The notes under the pieces were generated by a model. It was not told the DNA's origin, did not search any database, and saw nothing but the letters and a program-made list of their open reading frames with translations. This document shows positions 1 through 9,646 of a stretch of DNA of 64,000 nt, one piece after another. Location of the stretch: contig JALSLK010000091.1 in assembly GCA_026988355.1 (NCBI GenBank), forward strand, positions 1 to 64,000, in the 5' to 3' direction. The position numbers were made by a program, and so were the translations under genes. This DNA is from Flavobacteriaceae bacterium (lineage in GTDB: Bacteria; Bacteroidota; Bacteroidia; Flavobacteriales; Flavobacteriaceae). Every line of letters begins with the position of its first letter. Position 1 is the stretch's first letter.

Positions 1-125
1 GTCCTCGCAAAATCGCAACGTTTTTTCGTAAAGAGCGCAAAGTAATTTCAGTTAATTACTATGTTGTACTTTTTATGTAACTAAAGCCTTTGCGAACTTA
101 GCATATTTTTCTTTTCCGCCTTTGC
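1..125. repeat. degenerate intergenic repeat upstream of cusA
   Basis: This non-coding stretch carries several TTTGCG/CGCAAA words (CGCAAAG near 36, CCTTTGCG near 88 and CCTTTGCG near 119) in both orientations. Similar words recur at 3909-3992. They resemble the short, locally G/C-richer repeats I know from many flavobacterial intergenic regions. I see no gene and no clear promoter here. An apparent GTG start at 126 falls inside the repeat. Confidence 0.5.
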
Positions 126-170
126 GTGAAACAACAAACATCTTTTCAAATAACCGAAAAACTTAAAACA

Positions 171-3100
171 ATGCTCAATAAAAGCATCAAATTCTTAATA
201 GAAAACAAACTCGTAACCGTTTTATTACTCTTCTTATTTATAGGTTGGGGAATAGTTAATGCTCCATTTGATTGGAATTTAGGAAACTTTCCTAGAAACC
301 CTGTTGCAGTAGACGCCATACCTGATATTGGCGAAAACCAACAAATTGTATTTACCAAATGGGCAGGACGCTCTCCTCAAGATATTGAAGATCAAATTAC
401 CTATCCATTAACCACTTCCTTACTCGGAATTCCTGGCGTAAAAACCATTCGTAGTTCTTCTGCATTTGGATTTTCATCCATCTATATTATTTTAGAAGAA
501 GACGTAGAATTTTACTGGAGCAGAAGTCGTATTCTTGAAAAATTAAATTCACTTCCAAAAGGACTTTTACCAAATGGCGTACAACCAAGTTTAGGTCCAG
601 ATGCAACAGGTTTAGGGCAAATATTTTGGTACACCTTAGAGGGTCGAGATAAAGATGGCAATGTAACTGGTGGTTGGGATTTACATGAACTAAGAAGTAT
701 TCAAGATTATTACGTTAAATATGCTTTATCATCGGCAAATGGTGTTTCGGAAGTGGCTAGTATTGGTGGTTTTGTTCAAGAATACCAAGTAGATATAAAT
801 CCAGATATATTAAAAGAATACAAAATTTCGTTACAGCAAGTCGTAAATGCTGTTCGGAAATCCAACAAAGATATTGGTGCAAAAACCATCGAAATAAATC
901 AGGCAGAATATCTAGTTCGTGGTTTGGGATATATCAAATCGGTAGCAGATTTAGAAAATGCCGTAGTAACCGAAACCAGCCTAACTCCTATTTTAGTAAA
1001 AGATGTTGCTAAAGTAAGCTTAGGTCCTGCACAACGTAGAGGAATATTAGATAAAGAAGGTGCCGAAGTAGTTGGTGGAGTTGCCGTTGCTCGTTATGGC
1101 GCGAATCCAATGGAAGTAATTACCAATTTAAAAACAAAAATCAAAGAGATTAGTACAGGTTTACCATCTAAAGTTTTAAAAGATGGACGTACTTCGCAAT
1201 TGACCATTGTTCCTTTTTACGATCGCAGTGAATTAATTCATGAAACATTAGCAACCTTAAACGAAGCACTAACCCTAGAAATACTAATTACCATATTAGT
1301 TATTATAATGATGGTTTTTAATTTGCGTGTATCTGTTCTAATTTCAAGTTTATTACCAGTAGCCGTTTTAATGGTTTTTATTGGCATGAAACTATTTGGT
1401 GTCGATGCAAATATTGTAGCACTATCAGGAATTGCCATTGCCATCGGAACCATGGTAGATGTTGGCGTAATTTTAACCGAAAATATTATCCGCCATATTG
1501 ATGAAGCGAGAAAAAAGAGAGAAGATACAAAAAATAAGAAGCAAGAGATAAAAAATGAAAAATTATCCATTAATAAGATTGTTTATAAAGCAACCAAAGA
1601 AGTCTCTGGAGCAATCTTAACTGCAGTAGCAACAACAATTGTAAGTTTTGTACCTGTTTTTACTATGGTTGGTTCTGAAGGAAAACTATTTAGACCATTA
1701 GCTGCTACAAAAACCATGGCCTTAACAGCTTCGGTTATTGTTGCATTATTTCTAATTCCACCATTTGCTGCATGGATTTTTGCTTGGAAATCTCCAAAGA
1801 AAAAATTAGGTTTTGTTTTAAATATTACATTGGTTATTGTAGGAATTTACGCAATAATTAGCGGTTATTACATTGGATTAATTCTAATTGCTTTTGCAGT
1901 TTCTAGTTTCTTAAAATCTAAAAACATCTTGTCCGATAAAAATACGAATATTGTAAACGTACTTATTTCGGCAATTACGATTGTAGCGCTTTTAAGTGTA
2001 TATTGGCGACCTTTAGGTGTAGATTATTCTATATTTTCTAATGTATTATTTGTTAGCATCATCGCTTTTGGATTACTCGGAGCATTCACTTTATTTCAAA
2101 AATATTATGTAAAAATGCTTACTTGGGCACTTAATAACAAACTTTTATTTTTAAGTATTCCTACATTAATTATTGTATTAGGATTTAATATTTGGAGTAG
2201 AACTGGTAAAGAATTTATGCCTTCCTTAAACGAAGGCTCCTTTCTATTGATGCCAACATCTTTACCACATGCTGGTGTGGCAGAAAATAAACGTGTGCTA
2301 CAACAATTAGACATTGCAGTTTCTACAATTCCTGAAATTAAAACAGTCGTTGGAAAATCGGGACGTGTTGAAAGTGCATTAGATCCTGCACCTCTATCTA
2401 TGTACGAAAATGTAATTATTTACAAACCTGAATATAAATTAGATAGAAACGGAAAACGCTTAAAGTTTAAAGTAAATGAAGAAGGTCTTTTTGAAATAAG
2501 AGAGAATACGAAAATCGGAAAACAGAAGGCTATTAAAAATGGAACTAAAATTGCTACCAAAGATTTAATTTTAGATGAAGATGGTACATACTACAGAAAT
2601 TGGCGTGAAAAAATTAAGAGTACAGATGATATTTGGAAAGAAATTGTACGTGTTACCAAATTGCCTGGTGTTACTTCTGCACCAAAATTACAACCTATTG
2701 AAACACGTTTGGTAATGCTTCAAACAGGTATGCGTGCCCCAATGGGAATTAAAGTTAAAGGACAAAATTTAAAAGAAATTGAAGCCTTTGGTTTAGAACT
2801 TGAAAAAATATTAAAACAAGTAAAAGGTGTTAAAAAAGAAGCAGTTTTTGCAGATAGAATTGTCGGAAAACCTTATTTACTAATTGATATTAACAGAGAA
2901 AAAATAGCGCGTTATGGTTTGACTATTGAAGATGTACAATCTATTTTAGAAGTTTCAATAGGCGGAAAATTACTCACACAAACGGTTGAAGGCAGAGAAC
3001 GTTATGGCGTTCGTGTACGATATCCTAGAGAACTACGTGGCAGTCCTACGGATTTAGAAAAAATATACGTACCAATAAAAAATGGAAATCCAATCTTACT

Positions 3101-3908
3101 AAAAGAATTGGTAACAATTAGATACGAACAAGGGCCACAAATGATAAAAAGCGAAGATACTTTTTTAATTGGTTATGTATTGTTCGACAAATTGGATGGC
3201 GAAGCTGAAGTTAATGTGGTAGAAAGAGCACAAAAAGCAATTCAAGGTACTATAGATAGAGGCGAGTTGGTAATTCCAAAAGGAATAAATTACCAATTTA
3301 CTGGAACATACGAAAACCAGATTAGAGCCGAAAAGACTTTGGCTGTTGTAGTTCCATTAGCTTTACTTATCATTTTCTTAATCTTGTATTTTCAATTTAA
3401 ATCCATTGCAACTTCTCTAATGGTTTTTACAGGAATTGCAGTTGCCTTTGCTGGCGGTTTTATCATGATAGGTTTATACAGTACAGACTGGTTTTTAAAT
3501 ATTAATTTGTTCGGTTTAAATATTAGAGATGTTTTTCAGATAAAAACCATTAATTTAAGTGTTGCCGTTTGGGTTGGATTTATCGCCTTGTTCGGTATTG
3601 CTACGGATGATGGTGTTGTAATGGCAACTTACTTAACTCAAATATTCGATAGAGAAAAACCTACAACCAAAGAAACAATTAGAGCTTCGGTAATTGAAGC
3701 TGGACAAAAACGGATTCGACCATGCTTAATGACAACTGCAACTACCATTTTGGCGTTATTGCCTGTTTTAACAAGTACTGGTCGTGGTAGCGATATCATG
3801 ATTCCGATGGCAATTCCAAGTTTTGGAGGCATGTTGGTTGCATTAATTACGTTGTTTGTAGTACCTGTTTTGTATAGTTGGAGTAAAGAAATTAAAGTGA
3901 AATCATAG
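171..3908 (+). CDS. cusA: CusA/CzcA-family heavy-metal efflux RND pump
   Basis: Inner-membrane, proton-driven pump of a CusCBA-type tripartite exporter, probably for Cu(I)/Ag(I). An N-terminal membrane segment is followed by the family's AIPDIGENQ stretch. D430 lies in the GTMVDVGVILTENI helix and is the likely proton-relay aspartate. NEGSF and a TGMRAPMGIKV stretch near the usual metal-site methionine are also present. The protein is about 1245 aa against roughly 1050 for E. coli CusA. Most of the excess is about 95 residues (545-640) with some four hydrophobic segments, plus a charged periplasmic insert. I chose ATG 171 because the in-frame GTG at 126 lies in repeat DNA and would add a polar leader before the membrane segment. 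cusC follows. Family certain, metal inferred from neighbours. Confidence 0.93.
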   Translation: MLNKSIKFLIENKLVTVLLLFLFIGWGIVNAPFDWNLGNFPRNPVAVDAIPDIGENQQIVFTKWAGRSPQDIEDQITYPLTTSLLGIPGVKTIRSSSAFGFSSIYIILEEDVEFYWSRSRILEKLNSLPKGLLPNGVQPSLGPDATGLGQIFWYTLEGRDKDGNVTGGWDLHELRSIQDYYVKYALSSANGVSEVASIGGFVQEYQVDINPDILKEYKISLQQVVNAVRKSNKDIGAKTIEINQAEYLVRGLGYIKSVADLENAVVTETSLTPILVKDVAKVSLGPAQRRGILDKEGAEVVGGVAVARYGANPMEVITNLKTKIKEISTGLPSKVLKDGRTSQLTIVPFYDRSELIHETLATLNEALTLEILITILVIIMMVFNLRVSVLISSLLPVAVLMVFIGMKLFGVDANIVALSGIAIAIGTMVDVGVILTENIIRHIDEARKKREDTKNKKQEIKNEKLSINKIVYKATKEVSGAILTAVATTIVSFVPVFTMVGSEGKLFRPLAATKTMALTASVIVALFLIPPFAAWIFAWKSPKKKLGFVLNITLVIVGIYAIISGYYIGLILIAFAVSSFLKSKNILSDKNTNIVNVLISAITIVALLSVYWRPLGVDYSIFSNVLFVSIIAFGLLGAFTLFQKYYVKMLTWALNNKLLFLSIPTLIIVLGFNIWSRTGKEFMPSLNEGSFLLMPTSLPHAGVAENKRVLQQLDIAVSTIPEIKTVVGKSGRVESALDPAPLSMYENVIIYKPEYKLDRNGKRLKFKVNEEGLFEIRENTKIGKQKAIKNGTKIATKDLILDEDGTYYRNWREKIKSTDDIWKEIVRVTKLPGVTSAPKLQPIETRLVMLQTGMRAPMGIKVKGQNLKEIEAFGLELEKILKQVKGVKKEAVFADRIVGKPYLLIDINREKIARYGLTIEDVQSILEVSIGGKLLTQTVEGRERYGVRVRYPRELRGSPTDLEKIYVPIKNGNPILLKELVTIRYEQGPQMIKSEDTFLIGYVLFDKLDGEAEVNVVERAQKAIQGTIDRGELVIPKGINYQFTGTYENQIRAEKTLAVVVPLALLIIFLILYFQFKSIATSLMVFTGIAVAFAGGFIMIGLYSTDWFLNINLFGLNIRDVFQIKTINLSVAVWVGFIALFGIATDDGVVMATYLTQIFDREKPTTKETIRASVIEAGQKRIRPCLMTTATTILALLPVLTSTGRGSDIMIPMAIPSFGGMLVALITLFVVPVLYSWSKEIKVKS

Positions 3909-3992
3909 CGTCCTTTGCGTAAATCGTTACGTTCCTTGCGGTTAAATTAACCGCAAAGTTCGCTAAGGTTTCGCAAGGTTTGCAAAGAAATA
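3909..3992. repeat. palindromic TTTGCG-type intergenic repeat
   Basis: The cusA-cusC spacer is packed with CTTTGCG/CGCAAAG words and contains a 10-bp perfect inverted repeat, TTGCGGTTAA/TTAACCGCAA, at 3936-3956 around one central base. It resembles the element upstream of cusA. It has no T-tract, so I do not call it a terminator. It could still fold in the transcript between the two genes. Confidence 0.55.
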
Positions 3993-3997
3993 TAAAT

Positions 3998-5206
3998 ATG
4001 AAGAAAATAATAACAATAATAACAGTTTTAGTTGGGTTTAGTTCCTTTTCTCAAAGTATGGATGAATATTTAGAAATCGCAAGAGCAAACAATTCCAATC
4101 TCAAGGTAAAAACCTTAGACTACGAATTAGCAAAAGAGAAAGTAAATGAAGTTGGAAATTACGAAAACACCAATTTATCCTTAGGTGTATTTGCACTAAC
4201 ACCAGAAACACGCGTTGGTTCGCAATTGTTTAAACTTGGAGCGAGTCAAAAACTACCTTGGTTTGGTGAGTTTAATGCGAAAAAGAATGTCCTAAAAGCA
4301 AAAGCCGAAATAAAACAATACAATATTGCTTTATCAGAAATAGATTTAGACTTTAAAGTAAAAAAAGCCTACTACGAAATATACAAACAATTGGCAATTA
4401 CCAATATTTTAAAAGACAATAAACTAATTCTAAAAACCTATGAAAATATGGCGTTAGCAGCTTTGGCTAATAATAGAGCAACCATGAGTGATGTACTTCG
4501 TATTCGAGTACAAAAAAATGAACTACACAGTAAAATATTTCAGAATATTAATAGCATTGATGTACTGAGTAAAAATTTTAACAAACTATTACAACGCAAA
4601 AAGAACATACCATTAAACATCAAAGACAGTCTAAATGTATTAGATATTTTAATGCATAAGTCAACGATAAACAACCATCCATCTATTACAAAAATAGAAG
4701 AAATGAATGCGGTTTACGAAGCACAAGAAAAACAGATTGATATTGATAAAAAACCAAAAATTGCCGTTGGACTAGATTATATTTTAGTAGACAAACGAAA
4801 CGATTTCAATATTAGTCAAAATGGAAAAGATATTTTAATGCCTAAAATTTCCTTGGCAATTCCAATTTTCAATAAAAAATACAAATCGCAATACAAACAA
4901 ATAAAAATACAACAAAACATCTTAGAAGATGAAATAGAACATCAAAAAAACACATTAGAAATAGCTGTTGACAATGCTATATTAGAATTTGATAATGCTG
5001 TGTTAACTGTTGTAGCAGCACAAAAAAATAAAACAGAGATTCAACGAGCAATCAATGTAGATTTAAAAGCTTATGAAACAGGAATTTTAGATTACGATAA
5101 AATATTACGATTACAATTACAAAAAATCCGCTTTGAATTAATGGAAATTGAAGCAATTAAAAAAGCATTTATTGCTAAAGCTAAAGTGACATATTTAACG
5201 GATTAA
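3998..5206 (+). CDS. TolC-family outer-membrane efflux protein (CusC-like)
   Basis: Outer-membrane channel partner of the neighbouring RND pump. The 402-aa protein has a signal peptide (MKKIITIITVLVGFSSFSQ) and then long amphipathic helices with two related halves (about 25-210 and 225-400), as in TolC-type proteins. ATG 3998 places the signal peptide at the N-terminus; a TTG six codons upstream lies in repeat DNA. It sits directly after cusA and before copA, while the adaptor cusB is 4.4 kb downstream. Divergence is typical of Bacteroidota TolC homologues. The assignment to copper rests on context. Confidence 0.87.
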   Translation: MKKIITIITVLVGFSSFSQSMDEYLEIARANNSNLKVKTLDYELAKEKVNEVGNYENTNLSLGVFALTPETRVGSQLFKLGASQKLPWFGEFNAKKNVLKAKAEIKQYNIALSEIDLDFKVKKAYYEIYKQLAITNILKDNKLILKTYENMALAALANNRATMSDVLRIRVQKNELHSKIFQNINSIDVLSKNFNKLLQRKKNIPLNIKDSLNVLDILMHKSTINNHPSITKIEEMNAVYEAQEKQIDIDKKPKIAVGLDYILVDKRNDFNISQNGKDILMPKISLAIPIFNKKYKSQYKQIKIQQNILEDEIEHQKNTLEIAVDNAILEFDNAVLTVVAAQKNKTEIQRAINVDLKAYETGILDYDKILRLQLQKIRFELMEIEAIKKAFIAKAKVTYLTD

Positions 5207-5251
5207 TTATAAACAACCATTTTAAATTTCTTCCTTTTTGGAAGACAACAA

Positions 5252-7759
5252 ATGGACAAACATTACATTATGAAACACACTTATAAAATAACAGGAATGA
5301 CATGCAATGGTTGTAAAGCCAATGTAGAATCTGTACTTGGCAATGTAAAAGAAATTACCAAAGTTCAAGCCGATTTAAAAAAAGGAGAAGTTACTTTAAA
5401 CATGACTTCGCATATATCTATAGAAAATTTACAAGAAATTTTACTAAAAGGAGGTTTACATTATACGATTTCGGACCAAACTTCAAATCAAACAAAACTA
5501 ACAAATATTGATAAACCGAAAGTTGATGGTAATGGCATTTTTTATTGTCCAATGCATTGCGAAGAAGAAAAGACATATACAGCACAAGTTGGTTGCCCTG
5601 TTTGCGGAATGGATTTGGTAGAACAACCAAAATTACAAGTTGCAACGCAATATACTTGTCCGATGCATCCAGAAATCATCAAAGACGAAATGGGTTCTTG
5701 TCCTATTTGTGGTATGGATTTAGTACCATTAAAACCTACAGAAAGTGAAGAAGATAAAACCTATCAAAAACTCCTGAAAAAGTTTAAAATAGCCGTTGCT
5801 TTTACCATTCCAATTTTCATCATTGCAATGGGCGAATTAATTCCTGGCAATCCGTTAGCGAAAATATTTAGCCAAATAACGTGGAATTGGATTCAATTTA
5901 CACTCTCTCTACCTGTGGTGTTTTACGCTACTTGGATGTTCTTTGAACGTGCGTACAAATCTATAAAAACGTGGAATTTAAATATGTTTACCTTAATTGG
6001 TATTGGCGCAGGAATTGCTTTTCTATTTAGTGTTTTCGCCTTGCTTTTTCCTAATGTTTTTCCATCGGATTTTAAAACGTCAAGCGGAACTGTTTTTGTG
6101 TATTTTGAAGCCGTTACCGTAATATTAACCTTAGTTTTATTAGGGCAATTATTAGAAGCAAAAGCACATAGTCAAACCAGTGGAGCAATAAAAGAACTAC
6201 TTAAACTCGCACCAACCGAAGCTACTTTAGTTACTGCCGAAGGAGATAAGGTAATTGCGATACAAAATATTAAAAAAGGAGATTTACTTCGGGTAAAACC
6301 TGGTGATAAAATTCCAGTAGATGGAAAAATAACCGAAGGTCATAGTAATGTGGACGAATCTATGATTACAGGCGAACCTATACCTGTAGATAAAAATGTT
6401 GATGATAATGTGAGTTCTGGTACGATAAACGGAAATAAATCTTTTATAATGTCTGCCGAAAAAGTAGGTTCTGAAACCTTATTATCACAAATTATTCAAA
6501 TGGTAAATAATGCTAGTAGAAGTCGTGCGCCAATTCAAAAACTAGCAGATAAAATTTCCAAGTATTTTGTACCAATCGTTATCACAATCTCTATAATTAC
6601 ATTTATTGTTTGGAAACTTATTGGACCAGAACCTGCATTGGTTTATGCTTTTGTAAATGCTATTGCTGTATTAATTATTGCTTGTCCATGCGCCTTGGGT
6701 TTAGCCACACCCATGTCCGTTATGGTAGGTGTTGGTAAAGGTGCTCAAAATGGCGTACTCATTAAAAATGCAGAAGCTTTAGAAAACCTCAACAAAGTAG
6801 ATGTACTAATAACAGACAAAACTGGTACGATTACCGAAGGAAAACCATCCGTAGAAAAAATTGTACCTGCTTCCGATACATCGAATGATGATTTATTAAT
6901 GTACATCGCAACTCTAAACCAATATAGCGAACATCCTCTAGCTGAAGCAATCGTAAATTACGGAAAAGAAAAAGGTATAAAAATTAAAAATGCAACTAAT
7001 TTTGAAGCAATTTCTGGAAAAGGAGTTATTGGAACTGTGGATAACCAAAAAATTGCTATTGGCAACAAAAAACTAATGGAACAAATTAATGCAACTGCCT
7101 CCGAAGTAATTGAACAAAATGTGATTACCGAACAAGAACATGGCAAAACCGTATCTTATATTTCTGTAAATGAAACTATAAAAGGTTATGTAACCATTAC
7201 AGATGCCATTAAGGAAACTAGCAAAAAAGCGATTAAACATCTACAAGAAAAAGGCATAAAAGTTATTATGCTTACTGGCGATAATAAACGAACTGCCAAA
7301 TCGGTTGCCAAGCAATTAAATTTAGTAGATTTTCAAGCAGAATGTTTGCCTGAAGATAAATTAAATGTAATTAAAAAATTACAAGCAGAAGGTAAAATTG
7401 TTGCTATGGCTGGCGACGGTATTAACGATGCTCCTGCTCTTGCACAAGCCAATATTGGTATTGCTATGGGAACTGGTACCGATGTCGCCATAGAAAGTAG
7501 TGAAGTTACTTTGGTAAAAGGGGACTTGTTAGGTATTGTAAAAGCAATAAACTTAGGAAAAGGTGTTATGAAAAATATCAAACAAAACCTCTTTTTCGCA
7601 TTTGTGTACAATGTTTTAGGTGTGCCAATTGCTGCTGGTGCATTGTATCCATTTTTCGGATTATTATTATCACCAATGATTGCGGCAGCAGCGATGAGTT
7701 TTAGCTCTGTAAGTGTAATTGCTAATTCGTTACGTTTGCGTAGTGTGGATTTAAAATAA
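5252..7759 (+). CDS. copA: Copper-translocating P1B-type ATPase
   Basis: Exports cytosolic Cu(I)/Ag(I) across the inner membrane at the cost of ATP. Order of elements: an HMA domain with GMTCNGC (C19, C22); two heavy-metal-binding modules of CPMH...CPxCGMDL type at about 98-125 and 134-162; membrane helices; MITGEP actuator motif; the CPC membrane site (478-480); DKTGT with phosphorylated D522; [18 protein letters not shown]; and a C-terminal [15 protein letters not shown]. All P1B-1 hallmarks are intact. ATG 5252 is used; ATG 5270 (MKHTYKI) is equally plausible. Flanked by cusC and a secreted HMA protein, consistent with one copper-detoxification unit. Confidence 0.96.
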   Translation: MDKHYIMKHTYKITGMTCNGCKANVESVLGNVKEITKVQADLKKGEVTLNMTSHISIENLQEILLKGGLHYTISDQTSNQTKLTNIDKPKVDGNGIFYCPMHCEEEKTYTAQVGCPVCGMDLVEQPKLQVATQYTCPMHPEIIKDEMGSCPICGMDLVPLKPTESEEDKTYQKLLKKFKIAVAFTIPIFIIAMGELIPGNPLAKIFSQITWNWIQFTLSLPVVFYATWMFFERAYKSIKTWNLNMFTLIGIGAGIAFLFSVFALLFPNVFPSDFKTSSGTVFVYFEAVTVILTLVLLGQLLEAKAHSQTSGAIKELLKLAPTEATLVTAEGDKVIAIQNIKKGDLLRVKPGDKIPVDGKITEGHSNVDESMITGEPIPVDKNVDDNVSSGTINGNKSFIMSAEKVGSETLLSQIIQMVNNASRSRAPIQKLADKISKYFVPIVITISIITFIVWKLIGPEPALVYAFVNAIAVLIIACPCALGLATPMSVMVGVGKGAQNGVLIKNAEALENLNKVDVLITDKTGTITEGKPSVEKIVPASDTSNDDLLMYIATLNQYSEHPLAEAIVNYGKEKGIKIKNATNFEAISGKGVIGTVDNQKIAIGNKKLMEQINATASEVIEQNVITEQEHGKTVSYISVNETIKGYVTITDAIKETSKKAIKHLQEKGIKVIMLTGDNKRTAKSVAKQLNLVDFQAECLPEDKLNVIKKLQAEGKIVAMAGDGINDAPALAQANIGIAMGTGTDVAIESSEVTLVKGDLLGIVKAINLGKGVMKNIKQNLFFAFVYNVLGVPIAAGALYPFFGLLLSPMIAAAAMSFSSVSVIANSLRLRSVDLK

Positions 7760-7766
7760 AAATTTC

Positions 7767-7845
7767 CCTGTAGATTACACAGATTTTCGCAAACATGATT
7801 ATAAAAAATCTACGGTTATCTGCGAGATCTGAGGAAAAACAGGAG
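7767..7845. repeat. intergenic repeat of the ACAGATTTTCGC / ATCTGCG kind
   Basis: The spacer after copA contains TAGATTACACAGATTTTCGC followed by AAATCTACGG, ATCTGCGAGATCTGAGG and a weak internal complementarity. It resembles the abundant flavobacterial repeat built on 'cacagattttc...aatctgcg'. A related fragment lies at 8288-8348. No coding potential is seen. Confidence 0.45.
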
Positions 7846-7885
7846 AAAAAATAAAACAAATATTAATAATTAAATAGAAATAAAA

Positions 7886-8287
7886 ATGAAAAAAACAATT
7901 TTAAGTATTGCGATTGCATTAGTAACAATAATTACTACAAATGCACAAAGTAAAGAAAGTAAAACTACCAATGTAACCTTTGGCGTTCGTGGTAACTGTG
8001 GTATGTGTAAAGCAACCATTGAAGGAGCGATAAAAGAACTAAAAGGTGTAACCAAAGTAAATTGGGATGTAGATAATAAAAAAATAGACATCACTTACGA
8101 TGATTTCCAAACAAACTTAATGGAATTACATACCGCAATTGCAAATTCTGGTTACGATACCGATATGTCAAAAGGAAATGATACTGCTTATGAGAACTTG
8201 GCAAGTTGTTGTCAATACGATAGAAAAATGAAAATGAGTTTAAATCCAAAAAAAGAAGATCATAGTCATAGTGGTCATAAACATTAA
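7886..8287 (+). CDS. Secreted heavy-metal-associated (HMA) domain protein
   Basis: A 133-aa copper-chaperone-like protein, probably periplasmic. It has a signal peptide ending near ALVTIITTNAQ, then an HMA fold with GNCGMC as the Cys-x-x-Cys metal site and the usual IEGAIKELKGV helix, and finally a His-rich tail (HSHSGHKH). The tail is a plausible second metal site. It lies 126 bp after copA and before a DUF3347 lipoprotein. I infer capture and hand-over of Cu(I) in the periplasm. The sequence alone does not show which partner receives the metal. Confidence 0.85.
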   Translation: MKKTILSIAIALVTIITTNAQSKESKTTNVTFGVRGNCGMCKATIEGAIKELKGVTKVNWDVDNKKIDITYDDFQTNLMELHTAIANSGYDTDMSKGNDTAYENLASCCQYDRKMKMSLNPKKEDHSHSGHKH

Positions 8288-8348
8288 TTGGAATTTTCAC
8301 AGATTATCTCAGAAATAAATAATATAAAAATTAGTGCAATCTGTGGAA
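8288..8348. repeat. partial intergenic repeat (CACAGATT...AATCTGTGG)
   Basis: Contains TTTTCACAGATTATCTCAG and, about 45 bp on, TTAGTGCAATCTGTGG, a loose inverted pair related to the element at 7767-7845. No gene is seen. An apparent upstream extension of the next reading frame starts inside this repeat and is not used. Confidence 0.4.
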
Positions 8349-8423
8349 GAAAACAAAAATAAATACAAAACAATTAAAAATGAAATACAAAGTATTCACG
8401 AATTTCTTAAAAATATAAAATTG

Positions 8424-9095
8424 ATGAGTAAAAAAATAATTTATGTATTAGCAATCGCATTATTAATAGTAACTGCGTGTAAAGATGGTAAAAAAAATAA
8501 GCCAGAAACAGACCATTCAAAAATGGAAATGAAAAAAGATCATAACGATGGACACGACCATTCTAAAATGGAGAAGAAAAACAATGATGATCACAATCAC
8601 GATCATTCAAAAATGGAAAACAAAACTTCACACGACTCAAAAACAATCGAGCAAAGTAAAGTTAAAAACCCAGCAACTACACCAATTATAAATGCATATT
8701 TACAAATTAAAAATGGTTTAGTAGCAACCGATAAATCTGCAACTGCAAAAGGAGCGACTGCTTTGTTAACTGCATTTAAAGGGTTTGACATGTCCAAATT
8801 ATCTGGAAATACACATAAAGAGTATATGGAGATTTTAGAAAATGCTAAGGAACAAGCAGAGCATATAGAAAAAAGTCCGATAGATCATCAAAGAGAACAT
8901 TTTGAGGTTTTAAGTACAGATATTACAGATATGATAGCACTTTTAGGAACTGAAAAAACCTTATACCAAGATCATTGTCCGATGGCAAGTAATGGCAAAG
9001 GTGCTAATTGGCTAAGCGAAACTAAAGAAATTAAAAACCCATATTTTGGAAGTAAAATGATGCATTGTGGCTCTGTAAAAAAACAAATAAATTAG
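8424..9095 (+). CDS. His-rich DUF3347 lipoprotein
   Basis: Predicted lipoprotein of 223 aa (lipobox VTAC after MSKKIIYVLAIALLI). Next comes a His/Met-rich linker with three HSKME repeats among HNDGHDH and DHNHDH runs, then a DUF3347 domain (about 85-223). The domain ends with DHCPMASNGKGANWL, NPYFGSKMMHCGSV, a conserved C/M/H set that looks metal-binding. The same domain is fused to the C-terminus of CusB downstream, with near-identical motifs. ATG 8424 is chosen because it begins the signal peptide; a frame start at 8334 lies in repeat DNA. Likely a periplasm-facing copper-binding accessory protein. DUF3347's role is not firmly established. Confidence 0.85.
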   Translation: MSKKIIYVLAIALLIVTACKDGKKNKPETDHSKMEMKKDHNDGHDHSKMEKKNNDDHNHDHSKMENKTSHDSKTIEQSKVKNPATTPIINAYLQIKNGLVATDKSATAKGATALLTAFKGFDMSKLSGNTHKEYMEILENAKEQAEHIEKSPIDHQREHFEVLSTDITDMIALLGTEKTLYQDHCPMASNGKGANWLSETKEIKNPYFGSKMMHCGSVKKQIN

Positions 9096-9170
9096 TTTAG
9101 TTAGTAGTGATTCAGGGTTTTACTTTAAGTGAAGCCCTGAATATTAACAAAAATAAAATCGTTTATAATT

Positions 9171-9635
9171 ATGAACAAAAGAAAAATTTTAAAAAAAATT
9201 GGACTAATCTTATTGCTGATTTTTATTGTAATACAATTTATACCTACAAATAGAAATCTAAGTACTCAAGTTTTAAAAGACGATTTTATCACAACATTTA
9301 ATCCGCCAAAAAACATTGCAACCAAGTTAAAAATTTCTTGCTACGATTGCCATAGTAATAATACTTATTATCCTTGGTATAACAAAATACAACCTATTGC
9401 TTGGTTTTTAGAAAACCATATTAACGAAGCAAAAAAAGAATTAAATTTTTCTGAATTTGGAAATTATTCTAACAGGCGACAAAAAAGCAAACTAAAATCA
9501 ATTATATCGCAAATTAAAGATAACGAAATGCCTTTAAAATCATATACAATCATGCACAAAGATGCCATAATAACAGATAAAAGAAAAAAGCAAATTATTA
9601 TATGGATAGAGAATTTAAAACACACTATTAAATAA
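9171..9635 (+). CDS. Haem-binding domain protein (CxxCH)
   Basis: A 154-aa protein with an N-terminal membrane anchor (GLILLLIFIVIQFIP), then CYDCHSN, a CxxCH haem-attachment motif, followed by NTYYPWYNKIQPIAWF and a C-terminal helix. This matches the Bacteroidota 'haem-binding domain' family (as I recall, Pfam Haem_bd) of short membrane-tethered c-type proteins. It lies 11 bp before cusB inside the copper cluster. I infer a link to copper stress or redox handling, but nothing in the sequence proves one. Confidence 0.82.
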   Translation: MNKRKILKKIGLILLLIFIVIQFIPTNRNLSTQVLKDDFITTFNPPKNIATKLKISCYDCHSNNTYYPWYNKIQPIAWFLENHINEAKKELNFSEFGNYSNRRQKSKLKSIISQIKDNEMPLKSYTIMHKDAIITDKRKKQIIIWIENLKHTIK

Positions 9636-9646
9636 ACATTTTTATA

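Noticed and set aside
1-125. Tail of an upstream gene
   Set aside because: No frame stays open with gene-like composition; the region is repeat-rich and non-coding.
5545-5748. 67-codon open frame inside copA in another frame
   Set aside because: Falls over the metal-binding modules of copA and has no start context; a shadow.
8424-8640. HSKME repeats as a short CRISPR-like DNA repeat
   Set aside because: The periodicity is in the protein (His/Met-rich linker), the units are irregular and have no spacers.
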